A stretch of DNA of 64,000 nt from Epiperipatus broadwayi (Eukaryota > Onychophora > Udeonychophora > Euonychophora > Peripatidae): contig JAQFVV010000020.1 in NCBI GenBank assembly GCA_028023455.1, forward strand, positions 12,192,385 through 12,256,384. The letters run 5' to 3'. Under the pieces are notes generated by a model, which was given only the letters and a program-made list of their open reading frames with translations, was not told the origin of the DNA and made no database searches. This document shows positions 1 to 11,073 of the stretch, in pieces (within the stretch, counting starts at the first letter, position 1; each line of letters begins with the position of its first letter). A program made the position numbers and the translations under genes.

Positions 1-1202
1 ATTTTTGACCAGATCACATCAGCCATTAACACAGCAGTATAGATCAATCAAAGAACTGTTTTTTGATTTTGCTTTAGATATCTCTGTAATATCTTCAGTC
101 AATAAACAAATTATACATAGATGAATGCAAAATATAAATTTATATTCCAAAAATTATGTGCTTTTACACTTGTTAGAGAAGCTATGTCTATCAATATTTA
201 TTTATGCTTAGTGTTTCAAAGCTCCATGGCTTCATATTCATAGCTGAGTGCAATTGTTACTAATAAGGGGGAGTATTCTAATTTATGCTAATTGGTTAGG
301 TGCTGTGTTTTAGTATTTTATTTTGTTTAAATTTTGTTAGGATACCATTGAAAATATTCATTTTAATATATTATAATGCAAGGAAGCATGAAATGAACAT
401 GAAGTATCAATGGGTTAAAAAAAAGTTATGGAGTTGTTTTATTAAATATAATGATCCTGATATCTTGATCACAGTTCTCAATTCATGATTAGATTATAAT
501 GACAAAACACTTTTTCTCAGTTTGTAAAGGTCATATTGAAGAATCCTAAAAATAATGGATTATATCTTCTGATCATCATAACTTGTCACCCAACTATGTA
601 AAGGTTGGACTAAGAATCACATATAAGATATAATAAATTCCTAAAGTGCCACTTAAATATAATAAATAAGTTCCTAAAGTTTCACTTCCCTTTACCGAAG
701 ACTAAATATGATGAATACTACTCTAATTTTAGGATATTCCATACATAAACAAATAACAGCATATTTTCCAGCATATTTTCCAATCTAGAGTATAAGCAGG
801 GCTATAAACATGAACATGCTATATATTAAAGTACCCATAAAATTGGCATGAGACTTAAATAAAAACAACACAGAAACTGAATTTAGTTTTAAATAATAAA
901 AAATAATTTATTGAAATAATTTCATTAATAAAATTTTTAAAAATTACTCATGGTTTTATGGACATGTAGATAATAAAAATAAATCATTAAACTATGTGTC
1001 ACAAAAATATTATGTTAGTGTCATACTCTTTCTCTTTTTAAATAAAGATTTAAAAAACAGCAAATTTATAAGGAATACCATATTTCTCACTAACACACAT
1101 AATCAATATTACTAACAAATAAAGATGTACATTTCCAATAAATCACATTAATATCTTTTATAATCATCAGTTAATGAATAATAATGAAAACATATTTTAC
1201 AA
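1..1202. other. AT-rich intergenic DNA, no gene seen
   Basis: Only very short chance reading frames occur, such as a 62-residue one at 300-488 with no recognisable domain. I see no TSD, inverted repeat or RNA gene. Homopolymer A and T runs are frequent. Confidence 0.5.
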
Positions 1203-1697
1203 ATATAATGAAATACAGTCAAATATCAGCCTTTCATGCTATTTGTGCATACGCTTTGCGAGTGTTAATAATAAATGAATACTTTCTCACCAATACAAGA
1301 TATAGTATTTATGCAGGAATAAAAGAAATCCTCTTATTCCTATGACTCAAATGCTTATATATGAGCAAATCTGAAGTACTGGCAAAGAAAGCGTGATGCT
1401 GGAACAGTCATTCATTCAGACATCATATATAGTAATTTAAAGTGACTGTTCCATTGTCACACTTTCTTTGCCAGTACTTCAGATTTGCTCATATATAAGT
1501 GTTTGAGTTGTAGGAATAAGAGGATTCCTTTTATTCCTGCATAAATACTATATCTTGTATTGGTGAGAAAGTATTCATTTATTATTAACACTCACAAAGC
1601 ATATGCACAATTAGCGAGAAAGGCTGATATTTGATTGTAATACAATTGTTTACATACGCTATATAAAATAAATGCATATTTACATAATATAATGAAA
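1203..1697. mobile_element. Family D foldback element, copy 1
   Basis: The element is 1214-1686, between direct repeats ATATAATGAAA at 1203-1213 and 1687-1697 (11 bp). It is a near-perfect hairpin: the left arm starts with TCAAATATCAGCC and returns inverted at the right as GGCTGATATTTGA. Arms of roughly 190 bp surround a loop of about 33 bp. The right end carries an extra unpaired tail through TGTTTACATACGC. It has no coding capacity, so it must be non-autonomous. Two related copies lie at 14.5-15.1 kb. An 11-bp TSD fits target-primed retroposition better than most cut-and-paste transposons, but the family is not one I recognise. Confidence 0.8.
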
Positions 1698-2353
1698 ATA
1701 AAAGTTAGATCTAAATATATATATAAAATATTTCCCATGATTCAATCATTTGTAGGATCATTAACCAGTTACATTTCTGAAACTACAATAGTTTTTAATA
1801 TTTATTTATCCCATTCATTCACATCATAATCTCCCCATGTGGTTCTCTTTGAATTCATCACTTTAATTTAGTGGAAATTTTGAGCATAGAGACGAAATTC
1901 TATCAGACATCAGGGCAGACTAGGTTTTACATCATCTTCATCTTTAGACTCTTATCTATTAATATTTTAGCATGGCAAGGACATTTTTTATTGTTGAGAT
2001 TGTATTTCAAGAAACTTGTTTAGTACAATTTTGGTAGAATTTAGCTTATTTTGTGATAGTTATTTTCATAGAGAAGTTTTCTATCACAACCGGAATAAAA
2101 TCAGTACTAAAGGTATTTCTAAATATATAATTTTTTTATACTGGTGGGTATTACTGAATTGAAATGATTTGTTATAGTTATAACAGTTTCTCTTCTTCTC
2201 TTTTTCTGCTTTTGTGTTGCAGTACAGTTTTATGCATTCTCTGGCAATATGATAGAATAAATTGGTCTCAGAATCTATGAAAAAATGAATCTGAATAAAT
2301 GTCACTTCTGGATAAAGTTCTGAAAAGAGTTGACTCTTCCATCCAAGAAACAG
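1698..2353. other. No gene seen
   Basis: AT-rich sequence. A 73-residue frame at 2084-2305 on the minus strand has no domain features and is treated as chance. Confidence 0.45.
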
Positions 2354-2515
2354 AATCTCAATATTTCATATGATCACCATTTCCTATGCTTGCTCATAAT
2401 TGTTATTAAATGGCAAAACCTTCCAAACAATAGCACCACTCAGTGCAAGCCAGAGTATTCAATGGATGCCAGAAGGCTTATGCATACCCTTATTTAGTTC
2501 TTACTGATCCAATAT

Positions 2516-2555
2516 CCCCAGACTAGTTTCTGGCTTGTGGCCTTCATCAGTGAGG
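2516..2555 (-). ncRNA. Hammerhead-ribozyme-like motif, family A, intact core
   Basis: On the minus strand: stem I CCTCA, core CTGATGA, stem-loop II with GGC/GCC around CACAA, then GAA, stem III ACTAGT, cleavage triplet GTC, and stem I partner TGGGG. CCTCA pairs with TGGGG (one G-U). The weak points are an A/A pair at the base of stem II and a stem III of only two base pairs with a two-base loop, which would need dimerisation. Short stem III hammerheads are known from retroelements. Activity is inferred, not shown. Confidence 0.62.
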
Positions 2556-3012
2556 AGCCTTGAATTTGAGAGCACTGCACTTAGATCTTAGGATCTAATG
2601 CAACCCTCCAGCAGCCACCTTTTATCTCTACTTAACAACAAAACTATGAGAATAAAATTGAAAACACAATAATATTTTCAATCTAATCTCATTAGCTTAT
2701 ATAGTAATATAGGTCTAAACACAGTTCAGTACCAATACATTTTGGTGTCTTTGGTTCTTAAATAACCATAGACACCACTATTCTATTAGGCAGGATTAGT
2801 ATTAAACCATCAAACATCACACAACTACCATTTCTTATGCTTGCTCATAACTGCTCAGACCTATATATAAGTTAATGAGTTTAGATTGAAAATATTATTG
2901 TGTTTTCCAATTTTATTCCTATAGTTTTGTAGTCAAGTAGAGATAAAAGGTGGCTGCTGGAGGGTTGCATTTGATCCTAAGATTTGGGGGGAATGCTCTC
3001 AGATTCAAGGCT

Positions 3013-3052
3013 TCTCACCGATGAAGGCCATAAGCCAGAAACTAGTCTGGGG
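3013..3052 (+). ncRNA. Hammerhead-like motif, family A, one core change
   Basis: This is the same motif in the opposite arm of the 2367-3165 element, but the core reads CCGATGA (U4 changed to C) and stem I has TCTCA opposite TGGGG. GAA, ACTAGT and the GTC triplet are kept. It is probably inactive through drift. Confidence 0.5.
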
Positions 3053-3278
3053 AGATTGGATGAGTAGGCATTAGATAGGGGATTTATGCACAAGACTTCT
3101 GACATCCACTGATTTCTTTGGCTTGCACTGAGTGCCATTACTGTATGGACAGTTTTTCCTGTTTTAATCTCAATATTTGAAAGAGGGAATTGTTTCAATC
3201 TTAATTTAAATATACTCTCTGCTGAATAACAAGAAATGTTTTTTCCTGTACATCAATAGCTCTTCTTTATCAAAAGTT

Positions 3279-3622
3279 ATTAAAACATGCAAAACTCTCC
3301 ATACAGGAGTGCCATGCAGTGCAAGCTCGAGCAGTCAATAGATGCCAGAAGGTTCATGCATAAAATCCCTATCTAGTACTTACTCATCCCTTATCCCCAG
3401 ACTAGTTTCTAGCTTGTGGCTTTTACTAGTGAGGAGCTTGGATCTGAGAGCACTGCACTCTGTGGTTATTGGATAAGTAGGCACTAGATAGGGATTTTAT
3501 ACACAAGCCTTCTGGCATCCATTGCTTACTCTAGATTGCACTGGATGATGCTATTTTATAGAGGGTTTTGCCTGCTTTAATAACAGTTATAAGCAAGCAT
3601 AAGAAATGGTAATCATGTGATG
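3279..3622 (+). mobile_element. Family A hairpin retroposon, 344-bp copy with TSD
   Basis: Direct repeats TTATCAAAAGTT at 3267-3278 and 3623-3634 (12 bp) flank the copy. It starts ATTAAAACATGCAAAACTC and ends AATCATGTGATG, consistent with other A termini. The outer ~150 bp on each side are inverted repeats. A decayed hammerhead motif lies at 3395-3434 on the minus strand: the core is CTAGTAA, but stem I CCTCA/TGGGG and the GTC triplet are kept. Confidence 0.85.
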
Positions 3623-3634
3623 TTATCAAAAGTT

Positions 3635-4845
3635 GTTTTTTTTTTGTTAGATAGAATCTCTTAATTACAAAACATCAATTAAGCATTATTAATTATAATG
3701 CTTTTTAAACCAACACATATTTTTCTTTTTTTATTTAACTAAATATGAAATAAATTTATAAAATCTTTACCAATAGTTTTAAAAAAGTACAAGCAGAACT
3801 TTTTACATTTATTTTATAATTTTCATTTTTTTTTCCCAAATATGAATTTACTTTTTCTAATATATCCAAAAAAAATTTTTTTTACATGCTGTATCCATAA
3901 GTTTAAAAAAATCACATTACAGAATCCCCTAAAATCTTAAATGCAATTACTAAACGTGGGCTTTGCATATTACAGAATTTAGGAAACTATTTTGAAATCA
4001 ATGTATTTGCCACAATATTTATTACATGGTATAACTATATGAATTATCACCATTAAGGTAATTTTTTAATTTTGAGTTTCCAGTTATTTTATACATTTTT
4101 GTTTTAACTTCAGTATAAAGTCTTTGTCTATTTTAAACTCTATTGAGCTCCTTATGATTTCAATCGAATCCATGACTCTATGAACTCATTTCATTTATAA
4201 TAAATAATACCAATTATAAAACAGAAGCTTTAAACTAAAATATACTTTTATTATTTATAACGCAATCTTTCTCAACTATAAAAGCCTTTAAAATACGTCA
4301 AAGTCATATTATTTTCCACTTCTAAAGTATTAAATCTTTCACTTCCTACAGATTTAATAAATTATTTTCTCTGTCAATAAAAACATTATTTTTTTATGCG
4401 TTGTTTTTATCCTCAAAGAAAACATTGATTCTATTCCAATCAAATACAAACTCGTGATAATATTTAAATTTATGATCAAAAACACATCTAAAATACAATT
4501 TTACAATTTTATTCTTACAATTTTCTGCTCACAATTTTATCTTTGTTATATAGTAATTTATGCTCATTTCTTTTATCAATAAACATTTTGATTTGTCCAT
4601 GCATAACATTCTACAATGGCATTAAACCGAGTATAAAATATTATTTTTGTCTTCTTTATGTAATTGATTTTTAAAATTATTCAATAGTCTATTAAAATTA
4701 GAAGAAACATCAAAAGTGATATTGAAATATTTCTAACAAATCCATTCATTTGCTTTTTCTATTTCATTGATGACAAAAACTATATGAAATTAAAATTCAA
4801 GGGTTATTATTTGATTTTTCCTTTATGTTAAACTTAAACATTAAA
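3635..4845. other. AT-rich DNA, no gene seen
   Basis: Long T and A runs, no reading frame of interest, and no repeat matched elsewhere in the window. Confidence 0.5.
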
Positions 4846-4903
4846 ACCCTCTACTCAAGAATCATCCACTGTAAGCTTGAGTATAATGATGCTAAATCCA
4901 CAT

Positions 4904-4942
4904 CTTCAGTCTGGTTTCTGGATTTTGGATTTATCAGTGAAG
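4904..4942 (-). ncRNA. Decayed hammerhead-like motif with perfect alternative stem I
   Basis: Minus strand: CTTCA, core CTGATAA (G8 changed), a degraded stem II, GAA, then ACCAGAC and TGAAG. CTTCA pairs perfectly with TGAAG, a different but still complementary stem I from family A. The base before the cleavage site is also changed, so it should be inactive. An inverted relative lies at 5874-5913. Confidence 0.4.
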
Positions 4943-5020
4943 ACTAGAATTCAAATCTAGAAACAATTTTCTTTTGAATTTAGCAGTTTTATTTTACTCC
5001 TTTATATTTGTGGGATTAAT

Positions 5021-5480
5021 CAGTGAAGTATTTAATAGCTTCATGCTCTCAAATCAAAATGTTTTAGATTTGCCTATATAATTAAAAAGTACGTCAAAGA
5101 TAAGAGTTGCCATTCTTGTCTTTTAAAATCATTAATCATATGTTAATGATTTGTAGAGGTCCCTACTGTAACTTAGGTAATGAGCATACACTTAACAAAT
5201 TATCAATTACAACTTTAAATTGTTTTAAAAGATTTCTAATTATAAGAGCTTCACACTGACTCACTGTAAATTGAAAGATTTTGCATATGTTAACTTGTAT
5301 AGAAATTATAGACAATCAGTGAAGTATTTAATAGCTTCACACTCTCAAGTCAAAGTGCTTTAGATTCACCTATATAATTAAACAATAAGTCGAAGATAAG
5401 AGTGGTCACTTTTGTCTTTTAAAGTTGTTAATCTTGTGTTAAAGATATGTAGGAGTCCCTAATGTCGTATCTAGGTACAT
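5021..5480. repeat. Family E tandem repeat, 296-bp period
   Basis: Unit 1 (5021-5316) and partial unit 2 (5317 to about 5480) both open with CAGTGAAGTATTTAATAGC. They share later blocks such as the GTCCCTA stretch near 5160 and 5455. A related tandem pair with a longer period lies at 44341-44818. I see no coding potential. Confidence 0.65.
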
Positions 5481-5873
5481 AGTCTTAATATATATTACTC
5501 AAGCTAGATTTTAAATTCATGCCAACTAATTTGCATAGTTATTTAGATCTGGCACTAAGTTAGTTTTTATATATTTCAAAGATCAATTTTATAATTAGTG
5601 TAGGCTGTTTCTATTCTTTGGCAGTGAAGATGATATTATTGATAGTCCTCATTTTCAAAGAGCAGAAGAGGCCTACATTCATTATAAAATGGAAACCTCT
5701 GGAATATATAAAAATAACTTGCCACCAGAAATATATAATTATTCAAATGAGCTAGCATGATTTAAAATTTTAGAATTTTTTTCAATTTTATGTTATAAAC
5801 TTGAATAGTTTAAAAGAATAAGAGGTGGTTTCTAGATGCACAAGTGCATTTATTTCCAGATTTAAATCTTAAT

Positions 5874-5913
5874 CTTCACAAATAAAGGAAAAAATTCAGA
5901 AACCCGTCTGGAG
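5874..5913 (+). ncRNA. Decayed hammerhead-like motif, partner of 4904-4942
   Basis: Plus strand: CTTCA, core CAAATAA (changed from CTGATAA), stem-loop II ending in TTC, GAA, ACCCGT, cleavage base C, then TGGAG. It lies inverted relative to the motif at 4904-4942, about 0.93 kb away, so the two may be arms of an old foldback element spanning family E DNA. Confidence 0.35.
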
Positions 5914-5960
5914 ATGGAAGTTTATAGCATTATACCATTTAATATTCTTCAATTACTCAA

Positions 5961-6486
5961 ATGTACATGAGGTAATTCCACAGTAAAAAAAAAAGATGAC
6001 TGTTCTTGGAAGCACTTGACATGGACATGTGATGTTATTGTTGATATTAAAGTTATTAACTGATTCAAAATATCTTTTATGTTATATCCTAGAAATGATA
6101 TATTTTAATAAATTTTTAGTTTTATTGTGTACATATTTAAATAATTTATTAATGAGAAGGGGTTAAAAAATTTTACTGGCATTTTATAAATATAAAGAGT
6201 TTTCAAATTAGGATGCTTAAATCCACATTCATGAATTGGTATTGGTCTATAATCCAAAAACATTTCTTATGATAAATAAATATATCTAAAAATTTAAGAT
6301 TTTAGTATAACTCACTTTATTTAGTTTATTTAAAGTTTCCAAATGCATTAATGAAATAAAACACCCAATTAATAGTATTATAATTAGCACATAAACAAAT
6401 AGGGAAACATGATCAACATATCTGTAATAATTCTTAAACTGTATTAATGTATTCATTTTGAAATAATTGTTGTTTTTGTATAAAGA
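5961..6486. other. No gene seen
   Basis: AT-rich sequence with no supported reading frame or repeat match. Confidence 0.45.
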
Positions 6487-6760
6487 TTTTAATTACATCA
6501 TCATCATCAATCATTATTAATCCACTGCATGATGAAGGTCTCTTCAATTTCACTCCATCTTCTCCGATCTTTAGCATCTCTTCTCCACATTACCCCTGCA
6601 CATTTTATTATTTCATTTATCCATCTCACATGTGGTCTTTTTCTGGGTCTTTTACAATCTCTTAGAACCCGATTTAAGATTTCAGTTGTCCATCTATTAT
6701 CATCTCTTCTAGCAATATGTCCAGTCCAACTCCACTTTAGTCTTTTAATTTTAATTACAT
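6487..6760 (-). mobile_element. RTE LINE, 5'-truncated 3' end with 12-bp TSD
   Basis: The element is 6499-6748, between TTTTAATTACAT at 6487-6498 and 6749-6760. On the minus strand it encodes the last ~75 residues of the RTE protein (the region with AGHIARR in the full copy). It ends in a short ATC/GAT tail, as RTE elements typically do. It is an ordinary truncated insertion. Confidence 0.88.
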
Positions 6761-7236
6761 ACTTATAAATATATAGGCAATCCCATGATGCAATGTTATT
6801 TCATTGTGCAATATTTATCATTATATGTATCCATAATGTTATCACTCACAAAACTTATTACAATATATCAATAATTTTGTGGGCTTATGTTTCTTTATTA
6901 ATATTTTTCTCAGTTAACTTGAATTTACTAAAGTAAATAGATGTAAAACTATGCATTTTATCAACATTCAATGAAACAAGTCTATCATTTGAGTCAATAT
7001 TAAAAACTTTAATTTTTTCAACATAATCAACTGATAAAGAAACTGCATCATAAAAACTTTTTTTTTGGATTATAAACTTATATTTAAACCAATTTATGAA
7101 TGTGGGCTTTTGCACCCTAATTTGAAGGATCCTTATAGTTATAAAATGTCAGGTTTAAAAAAATATTTTGTTCAGAATACTAATTTAATTTTAAAATGAG
7201 GAAATAAAATTTAGATTCAATTTTTTATGAAAATTT
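6761..7236. other. No gene seen
   Basis: A 76-residue minus-strand frame at 6885-7115 has no recognisable features and is treated as chance. The rest is AT-rich DNA. Confidence 0.4.
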
Positions 7237-7243
7237 ATCTTTA

Positions 7244-7581
7244 ATAGACAGGGTATGAGCACGGACTTTCACATGACCCACTGTCCACACCATCTCATAA
7301 CACTGATACACCTGAACACACATATGTCGAAAAGATAAATAATCACCAATAAACGTATTTCATGCTAAACCAGCAATCATCAGTTGGTCCAGATTACCAT
7401 CTCTACACATATATGCTATAAGTGCTCAGATATATATTAAGATAACCAATCTTTAAACTTTAATGGACAGGCTTCAATCTACTCCACGCTCCAACTCTTC
7501 GACTATCCATCCAATTGAAAATCTGATGATGGAATGCTCAAAGGCCACCCTGAAGCCAAGATTATTGTCACACCCATGTTG
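7244..7581 (-). mobile_element. Family C ribozyme-bearing repeat, copy 1
   Basis: This ~338-bp unit shares long blocks with copies at 28.55, 29.4, 55.07 and 59.3 kb. ATCTTTA flanks it at 7237-7243 and 7582-7588, a possible 7-bp TSD. On the minus strand it begins near ATGGGTGTGACAA, passes through a purine/pyrimidine-mixed 5' half and the hammerhead at 7346-7387, and ends in a segment resembling the tRNA-like tail described for the 29.4 kb copy. It is non-coding. Confidence 0.75.
7346..7387 (-). ncRNA. Hammerhead-ribozyme-like motif, family C, intact core
   Basis: Minus strand: stem I CCAA, core CTGATGA, stem-loop II of 15 nt (TTGCTG, GTT, TAGCAT), GAA, stem III ATACGTTT (one mismatch), cleavage base A, then TTGG. 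Stem I CCAA/TTGG is perfect. The first base pair of stem II is T/T. Confidence 0.7.
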
Positions 7582-7776
7582 ATCTTTAGAAAAATAAAAG
7601 AAAAATTGGACAGATTTTTAAAAATATTGCAATGGGTCTTTTCATATTCTTCTTAATCTTAGTAGATTATTGAATAATTCAAAAGGTCACTTATGTTATA
7701 TATTATATTCTATGCCATTATAAGAAGCTATATATGGTTGAATGGTAATCTTCATTGATGGAAAGAATTAAATAAT

Positions 7777-10700
7777 CATCATTATCAACCATTATCAATC
7801 CACTGCATGATGAAGGTCTCTCCAAGTTTAATCCATCTTCTCCGATCTTTAGCTTCTCTTCTCCACATCACCCCTACACATTTTCTTATTTCATCCATCC
7901 ATCTTACATGTGGTCTCCTTCTGGGTCTTTTACAATCTCTTGGAATCCAGTTTGAAATTTCAATTGTCCATCTATTATCATCTCTTCTAGCAATATGTCC
8001 AGCCCAACTCCACTTCAATCTTTTAATTTTTTCAATGAGGTCAGTAACACCTGGTTGTTCTCTTACCCATACATTGCGTTTTCGATCTCTTCATGTTACT
8101 CCCAACATACATCTCTCCATACTTCTTTGAGTGGTCTGAAGTCTCTGTATTGATCTTCTATTAAGTGTCCAAGTCTCAGATCCATAAGTAAGAACTGGTA
8201 AAACACATTTGTTAAAAACCTTTCTTTTCAAACACATAGGCATATTTCATTTTAATATCAAGTTATTTCTACCAAAAGCACTCCAACCAAGTTTAATTCT
8301 ATGATTAATTTCGTCTATTATGTTTCCATCTGTATTAATAATCTGACCAAGGTATTTGTAACTCTTAACTTCTTCTAATTCATCATAATCAATTTTTATT
8401 TTCATATTTTGAGCAAATCGATTAAACATTACTTTAGTCTTATTAACATTTATCTTTAGTCCTACTTTCCTACTTTCATCTGATAACTCCTGCAACATTT
8501 CCTGCAGCTCGGAAGCATTATTTGCAAAAACAACTACATCATCTGCGAAATCTAAATGACTTAAATAATCTCCATTTACTTTCACTCCTTTAGTTTCCCA
8601 TTTTAATCCACAAAATACTTCTTGAAGCACTGCTGTAAAAGTTTTGGAGATATGGAGTCACCTTGTCTTACACCTTTCTCAATGTTGACTTTCCCAGTAT
8701 CATTATCTAATCTAATTGTTGCTGTTGCATTTTTATAAATATTCTTTAAAATATGACAATATCCTGGATCTATACCTTGATGATCCAATGCTTTAATCAC
8801 TGAAGAAATGTTTATAGAATCAAATGCCTTTTCATAATCTACAAATCCAAAACATAATGACAACTCATATTCATTTGTCCTTTCTATAACTTCTCTCAAT
8901 ACTTGAATATGATCTACTGTACTAAAACCACTTTTAAATCCAGCTTGTTCTCTTGGTTGGTGAAAATCCAAAGTTCTCTGTAGACGAGTTGTAATTATCT
9001 TGGTAAAAATTTTATATAAAACTGATAAAAGGCTGATAGGTCTGTAATTTCTAATATCTTCTTTATCACCTTTTTTAAATATTAATATTATTACTGCATT
9101 CTTCCAATCATCCGGTACATCTTTATCATTTAGACATTTGGTATATAACTTTGCTAATATTTTTTCTGTTTCTTCACCTGCTTCTTTTAATATATCAATT
9201 ATAATTCCATCATTACCTGGAGCCTTTCCTTTTTTCATACATTTAATTGCATTTCTCACTTCTTCATTTAAAATTCTGGGCAATTCGGAAGATGTAATAG
9301 ATATAGGAGGTACTTGTTCTGTATTACTATATAATTCTTGATAAAAATCTTCTACCAATTTCATAATGTCATCCCTCTTTTTAGTAATAATTCCATCTTT
9401 TTTCCTTATTGCAGATATAAATTTCCTACCAATACCAAAATATTGTTTTACATTCTTAAGACTTTTATTTTCTTCTACAGCTTTTCTTGCTAGTTCACAG
9501 TTATACTTTCTTATATCATTTTCAACTTTTTTCCGCACCATTTTACAAAATTCGAGATATTCAATTCTTTTTAATGCATCATTCTTGCATATCTTCATAT
9601 TCCTTCTTTTCTTCATAAGTTCTCTAGTCTCAGTAGAAATTTTATTAGTCAATTGCTGCTTTTTTCTACCAGCTATCTTTGTTGTAGTTTTTAAAAGTGT
9701 ATCAGTTATTTTCATATTAATTTCATTCAAATCTGAATCATGTTCAAAATCTACTAATACTTGAAACCGATTTGTAAGTTCTAATTTAAATTCATTAGAA
9801 TGTTTCTGAAGATTAGGAATATCAACTGTAAATATAGTTTTTCTTAATAATTTTTGTCTCTCTAGTTTTACATTAACATGTATCTTACCCCTTACTAATT
9901 GATGATCACTTCCTATGTTAAATTTATTAAGAACATTACAATCTTGAAATATGTATTTCCTGTTAGTCAAAATATAATCCAATTCTGCTGTACCTTCATT
10001 TGGATGCTTCCATGTCCATTTCCTTCTAACATTTTTCTCAAAAAAAGAATTCATAATATAAAGTTTTTCCTTCTCTGCAAACTCCACAAGTCTATGTCCT
10101 CTCTCATTTCTATTACCATAACCAAAATTACCTACAACACTTTCATCTTTCATTTGTTTACCAATTCTAGCATTAAAATCTCCCATAACAATTTTAAAAT
10201 GTTGTTTACTCTGATCAAAGGCCTTTTATACATCCATATAAAAATCTTCTACTACTTCATTACTGTGAGAACTTGTTGGGGCATAAACCTGAATTATCTG
10301 CATTTGATATCTGCTATTAAGTTGTATAACTAATCTTGCCACTCTGTCTGATACACCATCAATCTCCACAATATTGTTCTTCCACTTTTTATTTATAATG
10401 AATCCTACTCCACTTGTATTTCCAATATTTGTGCCTTTATAATAGAGCATATGTCCACTTTTTAAATCAATTGTCTCTTCACCTTTTCTTCTAACTTCAC
10501 AAAGTCCAATAATATCCCATTTAATGTAAGAGAGTTCTTCTTCTAATTCTTGCAATCTTCCTTCACTTGTAAGTGATCTGCAGTTGTAAGTACCTAAATA
10601 AAAAGTTGTCATCAAATGGCAGCCTGGGTCCGCCTCCAGGATATTCTTAGCACCCTCCGCCTTCAGCCACCAACCGCTGCCTTGGTTGGTGACTTTACAG

Positions 10701-11063
10701 CCTCCTGGGATTAAGGGCCATGCTTTATTTTTGTCTGTCATAATTGTATAATTGGGAAAAATCTTTATCATTTACACAAACATTCATTCTGCCTTATCAG
10801 GCAATGAGAAGAAAGACCATGGTGTTTCTTGATTTTAAACTCAGAGGTAAAAAGCCAATAAACTCACCACGCTGGCTAATGCATGTTGGTGAGCAGCCCA
10901 TCCATGTTTGTATACTATATGAATAAACATATAGTAATAACAGCTGCAACGACAAGAACGTATGGAGTGGACATTAGGAATTTGCCCTGCTTGGTTCCTT
11001 TAAGGCCTCCAAGAGGAATCAAAGGGTCTCCTTTCAGTTAATAGCAAACTCCTTTCTGCAGCC
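7777..11063 (-). mobile_element. Near-complete RTE-type LINE with 10-bp TSD
   Basis: Direct repeats ATTAAATAAT at 7767-7776 and 11064-11073 bound a 3287-bp element, about the expected full length for RTE. The transcript would run from 11063 down to 7777. It has a ~290-base 5' leader beginning GGCTGCAGAAAGG, one long endonuclease-reverse transcriptase frame, almost no 3' UTR, and a short GAT-rich tail. Several 3' fragments in the window (6.5, 34.3, 46.6, 51.1, 54.2, 56.4 and 57.3 kb) belong to the same broad family, and most are far more decayed. Few lesions suggest this copy is relatively young. Confidence 0.92.
7785..10771 (-). pseudogene. RTE endonuclease-reverse transcriptase, lightly broken
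   Basis: The protein cuts target DNA and copies its own RNA there (target-primed reverse transcription). From the N terminus: an apurinic-type endonuclease with TYNCRSL, the glutamate in GLCEVRR, VYAPTS, the catalytic GDFNARIG and SDHQLV; then reverse transcriptase with [30 protein letters not shown] and the catalytic FADD; then a C-terminal region with AGHIARR and RPRRRPHVRWMDE. Lesions: an in-frame TAA at 10226-10228 between YAPTS and GDFNARIG, a one-base loss near 8637-8641 just after GDSISP, and TGA codons at about 8247 and 8091-8093. The last stop is shared with the 34.3 kb copy, so it was probably inherited from a source element. The start at 10771 is the first ATG upstream of the domain. 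It is not functional as it stands. Confidence 0.92.
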
Positions 11064-11073
11064 ATTAAATAAT

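Larger units (their letters stand above)
2367..3165 (-). mobile_element. Family A hairpin retroposon, long copy with TSD
   Basis: Direct repeats AATCTCAATATTT at 2354-2366 and 3166-3178 (13 bp) bound the element exactly. Read on the minus strand it begins AAAACAGG and ends near GGTGATCATATG, the same termini as other A copies. It is largely an inverted repeat: about 2400-2720 re-pairs with about 2870-3150. A junction near 2806-2830 looks like the tail of one unit joined to the head of another. Each arm holds a hammerhead-like motif, one per strand (2516-2555 minus, 3013-3052 plus). There is no open reading frame. The 79-residue minus frame at 2977-3198 is a by-product of the repeat. Confidence 0.85.

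Noticed and set aside
9138-10333. Plus-strand frames at 9138-9341, 9366-9764 and 9899-10333
   Set aside because: They are antisense shadows of the RTE protein on the minus strand.
10940-11063. Possible HDV-like ribozyme at the RTE 5' end (GGCTGCA at the start, complementary TGCAGCT about 115 bases in)
   Set aside because: The segments that should follow the second strand of the first helix in an HDV-like fold are not there, and no nested pairing could be drawn.
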